Shown in pieces: positions 10,152 to 18,375 of a DNA stretch of 64,000 bases. The DNA lies in assembly GCA_016712355.1 (NCBI GenBank), contig JADJRF010000007.1, forward strand, positions 1-64,000. The letters run 5' to 3'. Source of the stretch: Vampirovibrionales bacterium (GTDB lineage Bacteria; Cyanobacteriota; Vampirovibrionia; Vampirovibrionales; Vampirovibrionaceae). The notes beneath the pieces were generated by a model. That model searched no databases. It was given only the letters and a program-made list of their open reading frames with translations, and was not told where the DNA came from. How positions within the stretch are numbered: position 1 is the first letter of the stretch; each line of letters begins with the position of its first letter. The position numbers and the translations under genes are program-made.

Positions 10152-10559
10152 TCAATAAGGGCTACCGGCGATATGCCGATAAGTCAAATCAAACCGAGCA
10201 ACAGCGCCTATTAGTACACTGCCAGTTTCAGAAAAAAGAGTTGCTCCGCCGGTATACGTCAAATCTTCAGCCAACCCGCCCAGCGTCGGATCGGTGCCAA
10301 GTGCCGTTGAAATCAAATAAGCAAGAAGTGAATTAGCAGCCGTGGTTCGGCTGGCGTCTTCGTCGTAACGATTAATCGCCTCGACAGTTAAGCTGGCGAC
10401 CACTAAAACATCATCATAGTCGCGACTTAAAACCGTTTCCTCTCCCTCGATCAGCGCATAAAAAGGCGTTTCGTCGTAATCCTGTGGATAGGGATTACGG
10501 GTTGCTTTCAATCGAGTTGCTAGCGCGGCTATTGCGAGTTCACGTTTGGCGGTTGCCAT
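10152..10559 (-). CDS. Tail terminator / minor tail protein (gpU-like), copy A
   Basis: 135 residues. Conserved-looking segments RNPYPQDYDETPFYALIEGEE and TVEAINRYDED match the style of tail-completion proteins that cap the tail tube before head joining. It abuts the gpZ-like gene (one-base overlap) and precedes the tube gene, the lambda Z-U-V order. Confidence 0.68.
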   Translation of the reverse strand: MATAKRELAIAALATRLKATRNPYPQDYDETPFYALIEGEETVLSRDYDDVLVVASLTVEAINRYDEDASRTTAANSLLAYLISTALGTDPTLGGLAEDLTYTGGATLFSETGSVLIGAVARFDLTYRHIAGSPY

Positions 10560-11206
10560 TAGTCTTCACCCGTGCCATCACCAGCGGGAGGCGGATTTTT
10601 TTGAATCAGCCAACTTGTCTCTGCGTCGATCGCTTTCTGCAAATATTCGCTCAACTCTGTCCCTAAGTCGGTAGTGACCGATTCAAACATCTGCCCTGGA
10701 CCTGGGCCATATAGCACGGTATAAGGTAACCGGCTATTCGGATTAATGGCGTTCTTCATACCTTGAGAGCGCAATACCTCATTCCTAACTGCAATGAGGT
10801 ATCCGCCGCTATTCTTTGCGGGAACCCAGAATCCGCTTAATATTTTGACGGGTGTCTTTTTGACTTTAACGACAATCGGATCAGACGGCCTACCAGCACG
10901 AAATGGAAATAGAGACGTTAAAAAATTCTCCATTCGTGTTCCAGTTTTCTTGCTCGATAAAATAGCCCTAAGCTGATTCGAGTTAGCGCGATTGTTAAAT
11001 AGTTGTGCCGGCCCATCCAATTTGCTCTTGATCTTGCTAGACGACAAATTAACTTGCTTTGCTATTTCCTGAGAAAATCTCGTTCTTGCGCGTGAAGCCG
11101 TTTTATTCAACCCGCGATAGAGCGCCTTGGTTGCGCCGTTCTTGATATAAGCAAGGCGCTCACGTACTTCATTCAGTTGCTGTTCGTTGACTTCAACTTC
11201 AATCAT
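10559..11206 (-). CDS. Minor tail protein (gpZ-like), copy A
   Basis: 215 residues with a basic helical N-terminus (ATKALYRGLNKTASRARTRF), characteristic of the phage gpZ / prophage minor tail family. Predicted to act at the tail end that meets the head. It overlaps the preceding gene by eight bases. Almost identical in copy B. Confidence 0.75.
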   Translation of the reverse strand: MIEVEVNEQQLNEVRERLAYIKNGATKALYRGLNKTASRARTRFSQEIAKQVNLSSSKIKSKLDGPAQLFNNRANSNQLRAILSSKKTGTRMENFLTSLFPFRAGRPSDPIVVKVKKTPVKILSGFWVPAKNSGGYLIAVRNEVLRSQGMKNAINPNSRLPYTVLYGPGPGQMFESVTTDLGTELSEYLQKAIDAETSWLIQKNPPPAGDGTGED

Positions 11207-11528
11207 CGCCAGCCCTTACGATAATCCGAGAAAAATAGCCATCATCGGAGTCACGTTTCAGCACGATATATCGATCCGATCCTATGGTAATCACGTCATT
11301 TCGACGCGGTATGTTTCCAGCAAGATCAGCGATTGCAATCGTAATGATCGTCTGCTTCTCAATAGCTGACGTGGCTTCGGTTAGTGGATTCACTACGTCT
11401 TTATCGACGATAGCGACCACGGTTAATTCATCATCCGTGGAATCAACCGTATAAGTCGCCGCATCTCCAAAGAACGACTTGATCAGTGGAACAGCAGTCC
11501 CGTTCATCAAGTCGCTAAAATCCGACAT
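11199..11528 (-). CDS. Head-tail joining protein (gpFII-like position), copy A
   Basis: 109 residues, beta-rich, with IPRRNDVITIGSDRYIV typical of small head-tail connectors. It lies between the capsid module and the gpZ-like gene. Residues are identical in copy B. Confidence 0.62.
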   Translation of the reverse strand: MSDFSDLMNGTAVPLIKSFFGDAATYTVDSTDDELTVVAIVDKDVVNPLTEATSAIEKQTIITIAIADLAGNIPRRNDVITIGSDRYIVLKRDSDDGYFSRIIVRAGDD

Positions 11529-11531
11529 GGG

Positions 11532-11621
11532 TTACTCCCAACCGAAGATCGAATAAAGCTCAGTCGCCAGAGCTTCAGACCCATTGTTGAGATACGCCCA
11601 TGCCGTGATATTGCCGCGCAT
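11532..11621 (-). CDS. 29-residue protein between decoration and joining genes, copy A
   Basis: ATG at 11621 overlaps the stop of the upstream DUF2190 gene (TGATG), and its stop is three bases before the next start, so it closes the gap exactly. Sequence begins MRGNITAWAYLNNGS and ends FGWE. The same ORF is kept in copy B. Function unknown. Confidence 0.6.
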   Translation of the reverse strand: MRGNITAWAYLNNGSEALATELYSIFGWE

Positions 11622-11986
11622 CACGCCAGCACTCCCATAGGACCGCCGATCAGCCTGACTTTGCAAGTCGTGGATGCGGCGGTAGCGGTTTCCCAAACAC
11701 TTCCAATGGTATGCTTTCCGCCAGTGGCAACACCAGAAGCGAACGCGGCTTTAAGCTGCGAGCCGGTGGTGCGATAGAACACGCGATTTCCATCCGTCTT
11801 GGCACCGGTGGCAACAGCGGCAACGGAAAAGACGCCTTCCAGCGCAATAGCGATTTTCTGCCCTGCACCCGTCGCGGAATTCAGCGCTACGCCGACCATG
11901 CGATTGATAACTAGCAACTGGCCATTAGCGACAGCGCCGCTCGTCGTGTAGTTGAAAACTTCGCCTTCAGAAAGACTTTGAGCCAT
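11621..11986 (-). CDS. DUF2190-type capsid decoration protein, copy A
   Basis: 121 residues from ATG 11986 (MAQSLSEGEVFNY). Small Ala/Gly/Thr-rich beta protein with GAVANGQLLVINRMVGVAL, typical of DUF2190 proteins encoded next to the major capsid gene and thought to cement or decorate capsids. It follows the capsid gene. Confidence 0.72.
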   Translation of the reverse strand: MAQSLSEGEVFNYTTSGAVANGQLLVINRMVGVALNSATGAGQKIAIALEGVFSVAAVATGAKTDGNRVFYRTTGSQLKAAFASGVATGGKHTIGSVWETATAASTTCKVRLIGGPMGVLA

Positions 11987-12045
11987 GACTGTATCCTCAA
12001 ACTGAGTAACCAGCCGCCCAATCATGGGCGGCATGATGGAATGGA

Positions 12046-14080
12046 TTAGTTGCCGCGATACTTGTGAACAGCGCGGAAATCGAGCGCGGACACGCCGAAG
12101 TCAACGCCCACCAAATAGCTAGTGCCTTGACCATCCCACTCTTCGTTTTCCCGCATGTACGGTTCGGCCATGCCATTCAGGAAAGCGACCTCAAACGTGT
12201 CGAAGATGTTCGGATCAGCCAGCAGATACCACGCTGCGGTGCCGTAAGTCTGTCCATCGAGCCGGGCATCCGTGATGACCTCGTAGCGACCGCTGAACGG
12301 ATTTGGCGGCAAGGTTGCCCCAGTGCCAGCCGGGTCGTAAGTCGCGGCCATGAGCACGCGCGCGGTGTGCTCAAGCGCCTTCGGGACCATCAGGAACCGT
12401 GGCTGGATATTCAGCACCGCGCTAGTGTTCGGGTCGGTCTGCTTAGCCATGGCCACGGCAGCGGTATTCAGCGTCGCGACAGTGGGAGCGGTGGATGCAG
12501 CCACATAGTTCTTATGGCTTGACGTGTCGAAAAGCGCCGTAGAGTCCTGATTCAGAGTCGGACCGGTGCCATTCAGCAGCGCATAAGTGATGTCGCCAAC
12601 CTTCCGATTGCCGGCCAGGCCCATTGCGCGGGGAATAGCCGACAGGGCACGCAGATCGTCGTTGATGATCAGCTTGCGAGTGATGCGGTATTTCTTCGCA
12701 TAGCTCACCAGCTTGATCGTTTCCTTACGATCCGTGAACTTGCCGTAAGTGATGTCTCCATCTTCCGGGACTTCATCCAAGCCGGTGAAGCCGGAAAGGC
12801 CGCTAATCTCTGCGGTCTTGAAATCCGGCAAGGTGCCGCGCCGCGTCCAGGTCTGCCACGTTTCCGGGAGCCTCTTGCCACCCTTTCAGCAGCGACTTGT
12901 TAGCGACATTAGCAAGGATATTGGTGAAGTCGGACGTGGTTTGCCCAGCAGCGCGATACGTCAACGCGCGAAAGGCTACGGCGTCATCGTCCATCGCTTG
13001 TGTGTTGATGCCGTGCATCCGGCAATAATCGCCAGCGAGCACGATCAACCGCTTGCCCACGAATCCACCAGCCCGCGCGCCGTCAATCGACTTGCGGTCG
13101 GTCAGGACGCCGGCTTTCACAAGCATCGCTTCGGTAAATCCGTTGCGGAATTTCTCAGTCTGATCTTCGCCCATGCGGACACCAGCACCCAACGGTCGCG
13201 GCTGATAAGCAGGGGAGGCGGCGGGTTGAGCGCGACTGGCAACGCCAAAAACTTGCACGCCATCAGGCACGGTTCCTTGGTTGGAAGCCGGTTCCGCTTC
13301 GCCGCCCAGCGTCTCCATCACAATCTTGCGAGTTTGATCGGCGCTCCATCCTTCATTCAGCGCTTGCGCTCGAATGCCGTCATACACCGAATCACGGGGG
13401 ACAATTGGATTAGCAAAGATGCCATCGATTTCTTTCAGTCGATTGCGCTCATCCAGAACTGCTTTAGCGCGTATGGCATCGATTTGACGAATCGGCACAA
13501 CCGGATCAGTGCCAGCGCCATGATTATCAGTAGTCCCGACTTCGACAGCCGGCGTTTGAGTTTCATCAGCCATTGCATTAACTCCACTTAAAGACCGATT
13601 AATTCCAACGGATGCGTCCGCCGGCACCGTTACGACACTTGATTCAAGTAGCGTCCATCCAGTCACGCGGATGTCGTTACTATTTGCTTGTTCTTCAAAT
13701 TTGTTGACTTGATAGCCAATAGAGATATTCTTTAAAAACCCGTCACGCACATCATTAAATACTTCAATGGCTTTCTTGTTATTTGAAAACCGCAAGACGC
13801 CACGCAATTTTCCATCCTTGATTTTAATTCGCTCCACCACGCCGATTGGCTCATCGGTATTGTGATTCCATAGCAGCGGCAATCCATCGCCGGCCCGACT
13901 CAAATCAACGGCGTCTGAATCGTGAACAAGAATCTCTCGGCCAAAGAATCGATCAACTGGCGATTCGCTGGATAGCGACGCGGGAACGGTTCGGCTTTCG
14001 AGATTGGCTTCCCGCAAATCTAGCGTTGCAAACCGCTCAAAGCGGCCATCTTGCAACGCGCTTAGGTCTCTTGTACTCAT
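12046..14080 (-). CDS. Prohead protease / major capsid protein fusion, copy A (one frameshift)
   Basis: About 677 residues when read through. Residues 1-200 are an HK97-type prohead protease (PLLWNHNTDEPIGVVERI with the catalytic His region, then GFLKNISIGYQ with Ser). A linker follows, and about residues 330-677 are the capsid subunit (DLRALSAIPRAMG, DFGVSALDFRAVHKYRGN at the end). One extra base in the GGG run at 12866-12868 breaks the frame in the capsid part; copy B is intact there but broken elsewhere, so the parent gene is a single fusion. The protease would release itself from the shell during maturation. Start overlaps the portal stop (ATGA). Confidence 0.88.
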
Positions 14081-15573
14081 GCCGCTTGATCCTGTACTGG
14101 AGCCTCTTGTGGCGTTTGCTGTTTCGGCTGCGAATCCAGCGGCGGGCGCACGTCCAGCGGGTCGGCCATAAGCTGCGCGTCAACCGTTGCTGGGTCTCCG
14201 CCCAAGTCTCTAATAACCTGCTGTCTGCTTCTAAAGCCGGCCTCGACCATGGCTTGAAATGCTTCGATTTCTTTCTTTGGATCGATCCACGGGATTTGCG
14301 GCGGGCGGATTTCAGGACGATAGAGACTCATCTCATCAACGCCGGCCGGTACGCGCAACAGACCGGAAAGCCGAGACGCATCAATAAATCGACGCCAGAC
14401 CGGCAAATAGAATTTCTCGCGAAGGTAGTCAAAGATACGGCGATAATGCGCAACCGTCTCAACCAGTTCTTGCCGTTGCGCGGAATACGTGCCGTTGTAG
14501 TTCTTGGCGATACTGGAAAATCTCGTGCCGGTCCCGGACGCAATGGCCCGCAGTTGTGAATTGCGGAATAGCTCAAGATTCGGATTCGGGCGTTTCGAGT
14601 CGATAACGCCGACATCCTCACCCGGCTGTAATCCGTCGAAGATTAAACCAGGTTCCATTGAAAATGAACGGCTCCCGGTTTGGCTCTCTTCGCCAGTCGT
14701 AGTGACGGTATCCGATAGCGCCGAATCGCGCTTGATGAAAGCAGTGAGTGCGGCGGCAACTCGCGCGGCAATTCGCTCGCTCTCTTCGTAATCTTTCAGA
14801 TCATCCAGCCGGGTCAGCACGCCATGGAAAATAGATACACCGCGCGTTTGGTGTAGCCGTTTCACCAATTTAAGGTGCACCACGTTTTCGGCGCGAAGAA
14901 AAACCGTATCGAATCTTGAGCCGGGAAGAATCAGTGAGCCGGGATGCTGCTTGAGAACGTAATAGCCAATCGCGCGACCCCAGCCGTCTTTTTGCACGCC
15001 GTGAACGATCAGCCGAGATGCGTCGGTTAGATCGAAGGGCACAAAATCAGATTCGAGCCATTCCAGCGCATAAGGGATTCGGCTGGTGTACGGCGCAACG
15101 GGCTTATTGACGTGTTGAGCAAATACCTCTCCATCCCGAAGAAAAGAGCGACAGACAATCCGCTCCATTTCGCTGCCTGGAAGTTCGCCGGTCACTTCTG
15201 GGTATTGCCAAAACTCTTCCCACAACTCGGCAAGCTGCTTATTGAGGTCCGTCGCCGGATCGCGAGTGCGCGCATTTCTGGCCATCGGCTCGATACCTGC
15301 GCCCGCGCCGATGATGTTCGTTACCAGATCGTCAAGGATGCCAATCGCTAGATCGTGGTTTTCGTCCAGCCACCGGCCATACTCGCGCAAGTTGCCCTTG
15401 GCGCGGTCCATGACAGCATCCGCGCTTGCCGAGTTGCCGCGCCTTGGATGCTGAGAGGTAGCGGTGGCGGCGTCGTAGTAGCGTTTTGCGCTGGCCAGCC
15501 GTCCGAGTGCCAGCATCCGGGAAGCCGCCCAGGACGGCGCAACGTAGGCAATCAGACGGGTTAGCGCGTCCAT
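14077..15573 (-). CDS. Portal protein (lambda gpB family), copy A
   Basis: 498 residues, intact. Features of lambda-family portals: LTRLIAYVAPSWAASRML at the start, LREYGRWLDENHDLAIGILD, and IPWIDPKKEIEAFQAMVEAG near the C-terminus. It forms the dodecameric ring at the capsid vertex for DNA entry and tail joining. Residue-for-residue the same in copy B. Overlaps the gpW-like gene by 13 bases. Confidence 0.96.
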   Translation of the reverse strand: MDALTRLIAYVAPSWAASRMLALGRLASAKRYYDAATATSQHPRRGNSASADAVMDRAKGNLREYGRWLDENHDLAIGILDDLVTNIIGAGAGIEPMARNARTRDPATDLNKQLAELWEEFWQYPEVTGELPGSEMERIVCRSFLRDGEVFAQHVNKPVAPYTSRIPYALEWLESDFVPFDLTDASRLIVHGVQKDGWGRAIGYYVLKQHPGSLILPGSRFDTVFLRAENVVHLKLVKRLHQTRGVSIFHGVLTRLDDLKDYEESERIAARVAAALTAFIKRDSALSDTVTTTGEESQTGSRSFSMEPGLIFDGLQPGEDVGVIDSKRPNPNLELFRNSQLRAIASGTGTRFSSIAKNYNGTYSAQRQELVETVAHYRRIFDYLREKFYLPVWRRFIDASRLSGLLRVPAGVDEMSLYRPEIRPPQIPWIDPKKEIEAFQAMVEAGFRSRQQVIRDLGGDPATVDAQLMADPLDVRPPLDSQPKQQTPQEAPVQDQAA

Positions 15574-15809
15574 GTCGCCACCGCGTAGGGCTTCCCAGTT
15601 GCCGATCCCGTGGCCTCAGCGATGGCCGCTTGGAGTTGCCCGATATAGGCTTTGAGTCGGGGGAGTTCTGCTGGGGAGAACGATAGGCGCTTGTCGCCGG
15701 TCGCAATTGTGACCGCGCGCTTGCCGATGGCAAGTTCCTGCATCGCGGTCTGAGCATCGCTCAGCCACGTTTGCAAGGTTGCTACGGGGATACCGGTAAA
15801 TATTGACAT
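15561..15809 (-). CDS. Head-tail joining protein gpW-like, copy A
   Basis: 82 residues from ATG 15809 (MSIFTGIPVATLQTWL). Helical, with the gpW-type pattern of an N-terminal helix, a small hairpin (KRAVTIATGDKRLSFSP) and a C-terminal helix. First gene of the head operon, just after a terminator and promoter-like element; an in-frame ATG six codons upstream (15827) is an alternative start. Confidence 0.78.
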   Translation of the reverse strand: MSIFTGIPVATLQTWLSDAQTAMQELAIGKRAVTIATGDKRLSFSPAELPRLKAYIGQLQAAIAEATGSATGKPYAVATWTR

Positions 15810-15843
15810 TCCATGCTTACAACACAAAAAAATGGAATGTCAA
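15803..15843. promoter_or_regulatory. Perfect 12-bp inverted repeat with possible leftward promoter, copy A
   Basis: TTGACATTCCAT (15803-15814) and its exact reverse complement (15832-15843) are 17 bp apart at the start of the gpW-like gene. On the minus strand the distal arm supplies a -35 TTGACA, with a weak -10 (TGTAAG) 16 bp on. It lies just downstream of a terminator, so it could be an internal late promoter with an operator. Identical in copy B. Confidence 0.45.
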
Positions 15844-15848
15844 GCATC

Positions 15849-15871
15849 AAAAAACCCGCCATGGGGCGGGT
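15849..15871 (-). terminator. Rho-independent terminator, copy A
   Basis: Minus strand: ACCCGCC, loop of four, GGCGGGT, then six T. It ends the H-NS block (transcribed leftward) just before the gpW-portal operon. Same in copy B. Confidence 0.8.
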
Positions 15872-15889
15872 CTGGATATGCAGTTGGAT

Positions 15890-16042
15890 TCAGCGAAGCG
15901 GGCCATGTTTGGCTCTAACGTAGGTTCCTTGATTTCTGGAATCCCAAACCACACGGCCTTTTGCGCGATGCTTAGCTGACACTTGATCGGCTTTCAGCCT
16001 GGCATGGTACGACTCTTTAGATTCGTTCTTTTTGCGCTCCAT
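15890..16042 (-). CDS. 50-residue basic protein, copy A
   Basis: Lys/Arg-rich, starts MERKKNESKESYHARLKADQ, ends AKHGPLR; likely binds nucleic acid or is structural, but unidentified. It starts two bases after the stop of the H-NS-like gene and is followed by the terminator. Conserved in copy B. Confidence 0.6.
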   Translation of the reverse strand: MERKKNESKESYHARLKADQVSAKHRAKGRVVWDSRNQGTYVRAKHGPLR

Positions 16043-16044
16043 GC

Positions 16045-16506
16045 TCAAAACCCCGGATCGTCAGTCGAACTCGGCACAGTCGGCTTGTCCACCAGAAAAT
16101 CCTCAAGGCTTGCGCCTTCTTCCTGTTTCTTCTTCAGCCATCCAGGCATCTTCCCGCGCCCGGCCCAGGTGTTCTCCGGCTTCGCCGGGTCCCGGTACTT
16201 CGGCGTCGAAGGGTTGGCAACCTTGGCCGGTTGCGGTTGTAACGCGGCGAGTTCGGCTTCCGTTGCCGCCGCTCTGGCCTTGTCGGCTTCAACTTGGGCC
16301 TTCAGTTCCTCGATGCGCTCTTCGCGCCTCTGCTCCAACGCCACTTGGACCTCACCGGCATATTCGGCAATGGAATCGGCGATATACCGAAGATCGCCGA
16401 AACTCATGCCGTCCAGCGTCGGCAGGATCAGCCGGCGCTCGATGGGAATCGGCGCGTCGCCCATGATCGTATTTTCAGTAGCAATGGAATGCTGTCCAAG
16501 AAACAT
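16045..16506 (-). CDS. H-NS-like DNA-binding protein 1, copy A
   Basis: 153 residues. The N-terminal half is coiled-coil-prone (about residues 45-85, Ala/Glu/Lys-rich), the oligomerisation half of H-NS proteins. Residues about 108-135 hold the AT-hook-like loop TWAGRGKMPGWL preceded by PKYRDPAKP, the C-terminal DNA-binding signature of beta/gammaproteobacterial H-NS homologues. It probably binds AT-rich DNA and alters host or phage transcription. Second of two tandem H-NS-like genes. Confidence 0.85.
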   Translation of the reverse strand: MFLGQHSIATENTIMGDAPIPIERRLILPTLDGMSFGDLRYIADSIAEYAGEVQVALEQRREERIEELKAQVEADKARAAATEAELAALQPQPAKVANPSTPKYRDPAKPENTWAGRGKMPGWLKKKQEEGASLEDFLVDKPTVPSSTDDPGF

Positions 16507-16509
16507 GTC

Positions 16510-16812
16510 TTAGCCCTCCATCGGAATCAAGCAGCTTTCACGATCGAGCCCAGCCATCCATGCCGGCGCTTTGCCGCGACCGGTCCATGTCTGCGTAGGG
16601 TCGCTTGGATTGCGATACTTTGGCGGAAGAGTAGATTGGCCGCGCTTTTTCTTCGCCGGCTCTTCCTGCTTCGCGGGCGGCTTCATCGCCAGCAGTTCGT
16701 CGCGGCGCGCATCGAGTTTTGTAAGCTCTTCATCGAGACGCTTCAGTAGTTCGGCCTCGATTTCTTTTGCCTGAACCAGCAGTTCATCGGTCGTTGCAAT
16801 CGTCAAATACAT
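16510..16812 (-). CDS. H-NS-like DNA-binding protein 2, copy A
   Basis: 100 residues, the length of a typical small H-NS. Residues 5-45 form a charged helix, followed by a Lys-rich linker and then PPKYRNPSDP and TWTGRGKAPAWM. It is upstream of its relative with a three-base gap. Copy B differs at a few residues, mainly in the N-terminal helix. Confidence 0.87.
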   Translation of the reverse strand: MYLTIATTDELLVQAKEIEAELLKRLDEELTKLDARRDELLAMKPPAKQEEPAKKKRGQSTLPPKYRNPSDPTQTWTGRGKAPAWMAGLDRESCLIPMEG

Positions 16813-16828
16813 TGCATTACCCTTTGTA

Positions 16829-16866
16829 AGCGCCGAATATAGCGCAATTACAATATATGCAATCGG
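16829..16866 (-). promoter_or_regulatory. Possible promoter of the H-NS pair, copy A
   Basis: 55-bp AT-rich gap upstream of the H-NS-like pair. Minus strand shows TTGCAT, 15 bp, then TATATT, with several ATTGCAAT/ATTGTAAT-like words that could be binding sites. Weak evidence: spacing is shorter than ideal. Confidence 0.3.
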
Positions 16867-16867
16867 A

Positions 16868-17095
16868 TTAATCTTTGCAATACCCGCGATTGCAATAAAA
16901 GCGATTATTCTCTTTTCCGCGCTTTCCGGCTTGTTCCCGCGTCATAATCCCGGTAGCCAGCGCGCGGGCGATACCCGTTGCAGTCTCCCCGAAACGCTCT
17001 AACCGATGGTAGAGCGCACCAGGGCTAATGTGATGGGATCGAGCTAGGTCTGTGAATCGCCAACGGTGCTGTTGGTATTCGATGAATCGCGCCAT
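16868..17095 (-). CDS. Small HTH protein, copy A
   Basis: 75 residues. RWRFTDLARSHHISPGALYHRL reads as a helix-turn-helix of the type found in small phage regulators. The start lies 52 bp inside the end of the upstream methyltransferase gene. Its place beside two H-NS-like genes suggests a regulatory block within the late operon. Confidence 0.55.
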   Translation of the reverse strand: MARFIEYQQHRWRFTDLARSHHISPGALYHRLERFGETATGIARALATGIMTREQAGKRGKENNRFYCNRGYCKD

Positions 17096-18375
17096 CGTTC
17101 GGCCTCGACAATGATCGTCCGGCAGTTTTCGTCAAATTCCACAACGTCAGACATTGGCCCGTGCTGGCCCCATGTCTTGACCGCCTTCCACCCGGTTTCC
17201 GTCAAAAGTTCTTGCAACTGGAAAGGGGTGTAATGCCGTTGATGAAACGGTGCGGTTTCCGGCGAATAGGGCACCACATTTTCGTTGGGGACGCTGATCA
17301 GCAGCCGGTCAGCGGGTAGCGACTGAAGGAGCGGCTTCGGGTCGTGAAGGTGCTCGATCAGCTCGAAAGCAACCGCCCAGTTGGCTGCGTATCCGGTCCT
17401 ATATCTTTCATGAAGACACCGCCCATCCAGCTCTTCCTGAGAGTAGTATATTTTCTTGTGGTCATAATGTGATTCAGCGTAGTCAATACTCTCTCGGCTA
17501 TGTTCAAGAGCGATGATAGTATCAACAGCAGGCTGTTGCGCCATGATAAGGCTGCCGTAGCCGATACCAGACCCGCAATCAATGACCACGCCGTGCACCT
17601 TGCTGGCTGCAAAAGCATAGCGGTATCGATGATCCGGCTGTATCTCTTCCAGCGTCTCGGCCACTTGCCGCTCTCCGGATATGAGCGCCGTGGTTTCTTC
17701 GGTCCCGCCTTGGCCAGTCATCGCCCGGAAGCGGGCGCGATTGGCTGGAATCACCAGCGGATTGTCTTTGTACCCGTAGACGAACCCGCGCTGATTGATG
17801 CCCAGAAAACCGGATTGTTCTGGAGCCATGCACACAAGGCCAGCGCGCTCCATCACGCCTACCCAGTAGGCCACGTTGACGTGGCCATCTTCGACCGCGC
17901 CGTTTTTGTGGTCGGCATAATCTGCGCCGAAGACTCGCAACTCTTTTACGCCGATGAAAGCCGCGTAGACCACGATATACGCTAGCGAGTTGTGCCACCA
18001 GTTCGAGTGTTGCGGCTGGATATTCTTTCTCAACCAATCCCAAATCTCATTCAACGGATACCGATATACGTGATTGGGCCAGCCGTCTGAGTTGTCGCTC
18101 GTAATAATCGGCTTGTTGTGCTTCCACAGCGAAGCGCCATAACGGGGAAACTTATCCGCTTCTCCTTGAATATGGTCCATCACGAACAAAAGATCGTGGT
18201 TAAAAACATTGACGCCACGATTCAGCGTCCAAATCTCATCACAGGTTGTGACGGCTTCCGATAGATCGTTCTGAAGCCATGCGCCCGCATAAACGTCGCG
18301 GGACTGCCCTAGCGCAACCAGCGCAACGGTTTTAGGAGTGTTTCCGGTCGGATGTTGCCATTTTATCTTATCCAT
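17044..18375 (-). CDS. Two-domain protein: DUF115-like N-terminus plus SAM methyltransferase, intact in copy A
   Basis: 443 residues. The N-terminal 200 residues (KTVALVALGQSRDVYAGAW, CDEIWTLNRGVNVF, ELRVFGADYADH) resemble DUF115/MptE-like sugar or pterin enzymes. Residues about 255-400 are a class I methyltransferase: motif I VVIDCGSGIGYGS, acidic IALEHS, then VAFELIEHLHDP. Small-molecule or glycan modification is more likely than DNA modification, since DNA methyltransferase motif IV is absent. Placed between terminase and H-NS genes, it looks like accessory cargo. Copy B is deleted in the catalytic core. Confidence 0.7.
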   Translation of the reverse strand: MDKIKWQHPTGNTPKTVALVALGQSRDVYAGAWLQNDLSEAVTTCDEIWTLNRGVNVFNHDLLFVMDHIQGEADKFPRYGASLWKHNKPIITSDNSDGWPNHVYRYPLNEIWDWLRKNIQPQHSNWWHNSLAYIVVYAAFIGVKELRVFGADYADHKNGAVEDGHVNVAYWVGVMERAGLVCMAPEQSGFLGINQRGFVYGYKDNPLVIPANRARFRAMTGQGGTEETTALISGERQVAETLEEIQPDHRYRYAFAASKVHGVVIDCGSGIGYGSLIMAQQPAVDTIIALEHSRESIDYAESHYDHKKIYYSQEELDGRCLHERYRTGYAANWAVAFELIEHLHDPKPLLQSLPADRLLISVPNENVVPYSPETAPFHQRHYTPFQLQELLTETGWKAVKTWGQHGPMSDVVEFDENCRTIIVEAERWRDSSNTNSTVGDSQT

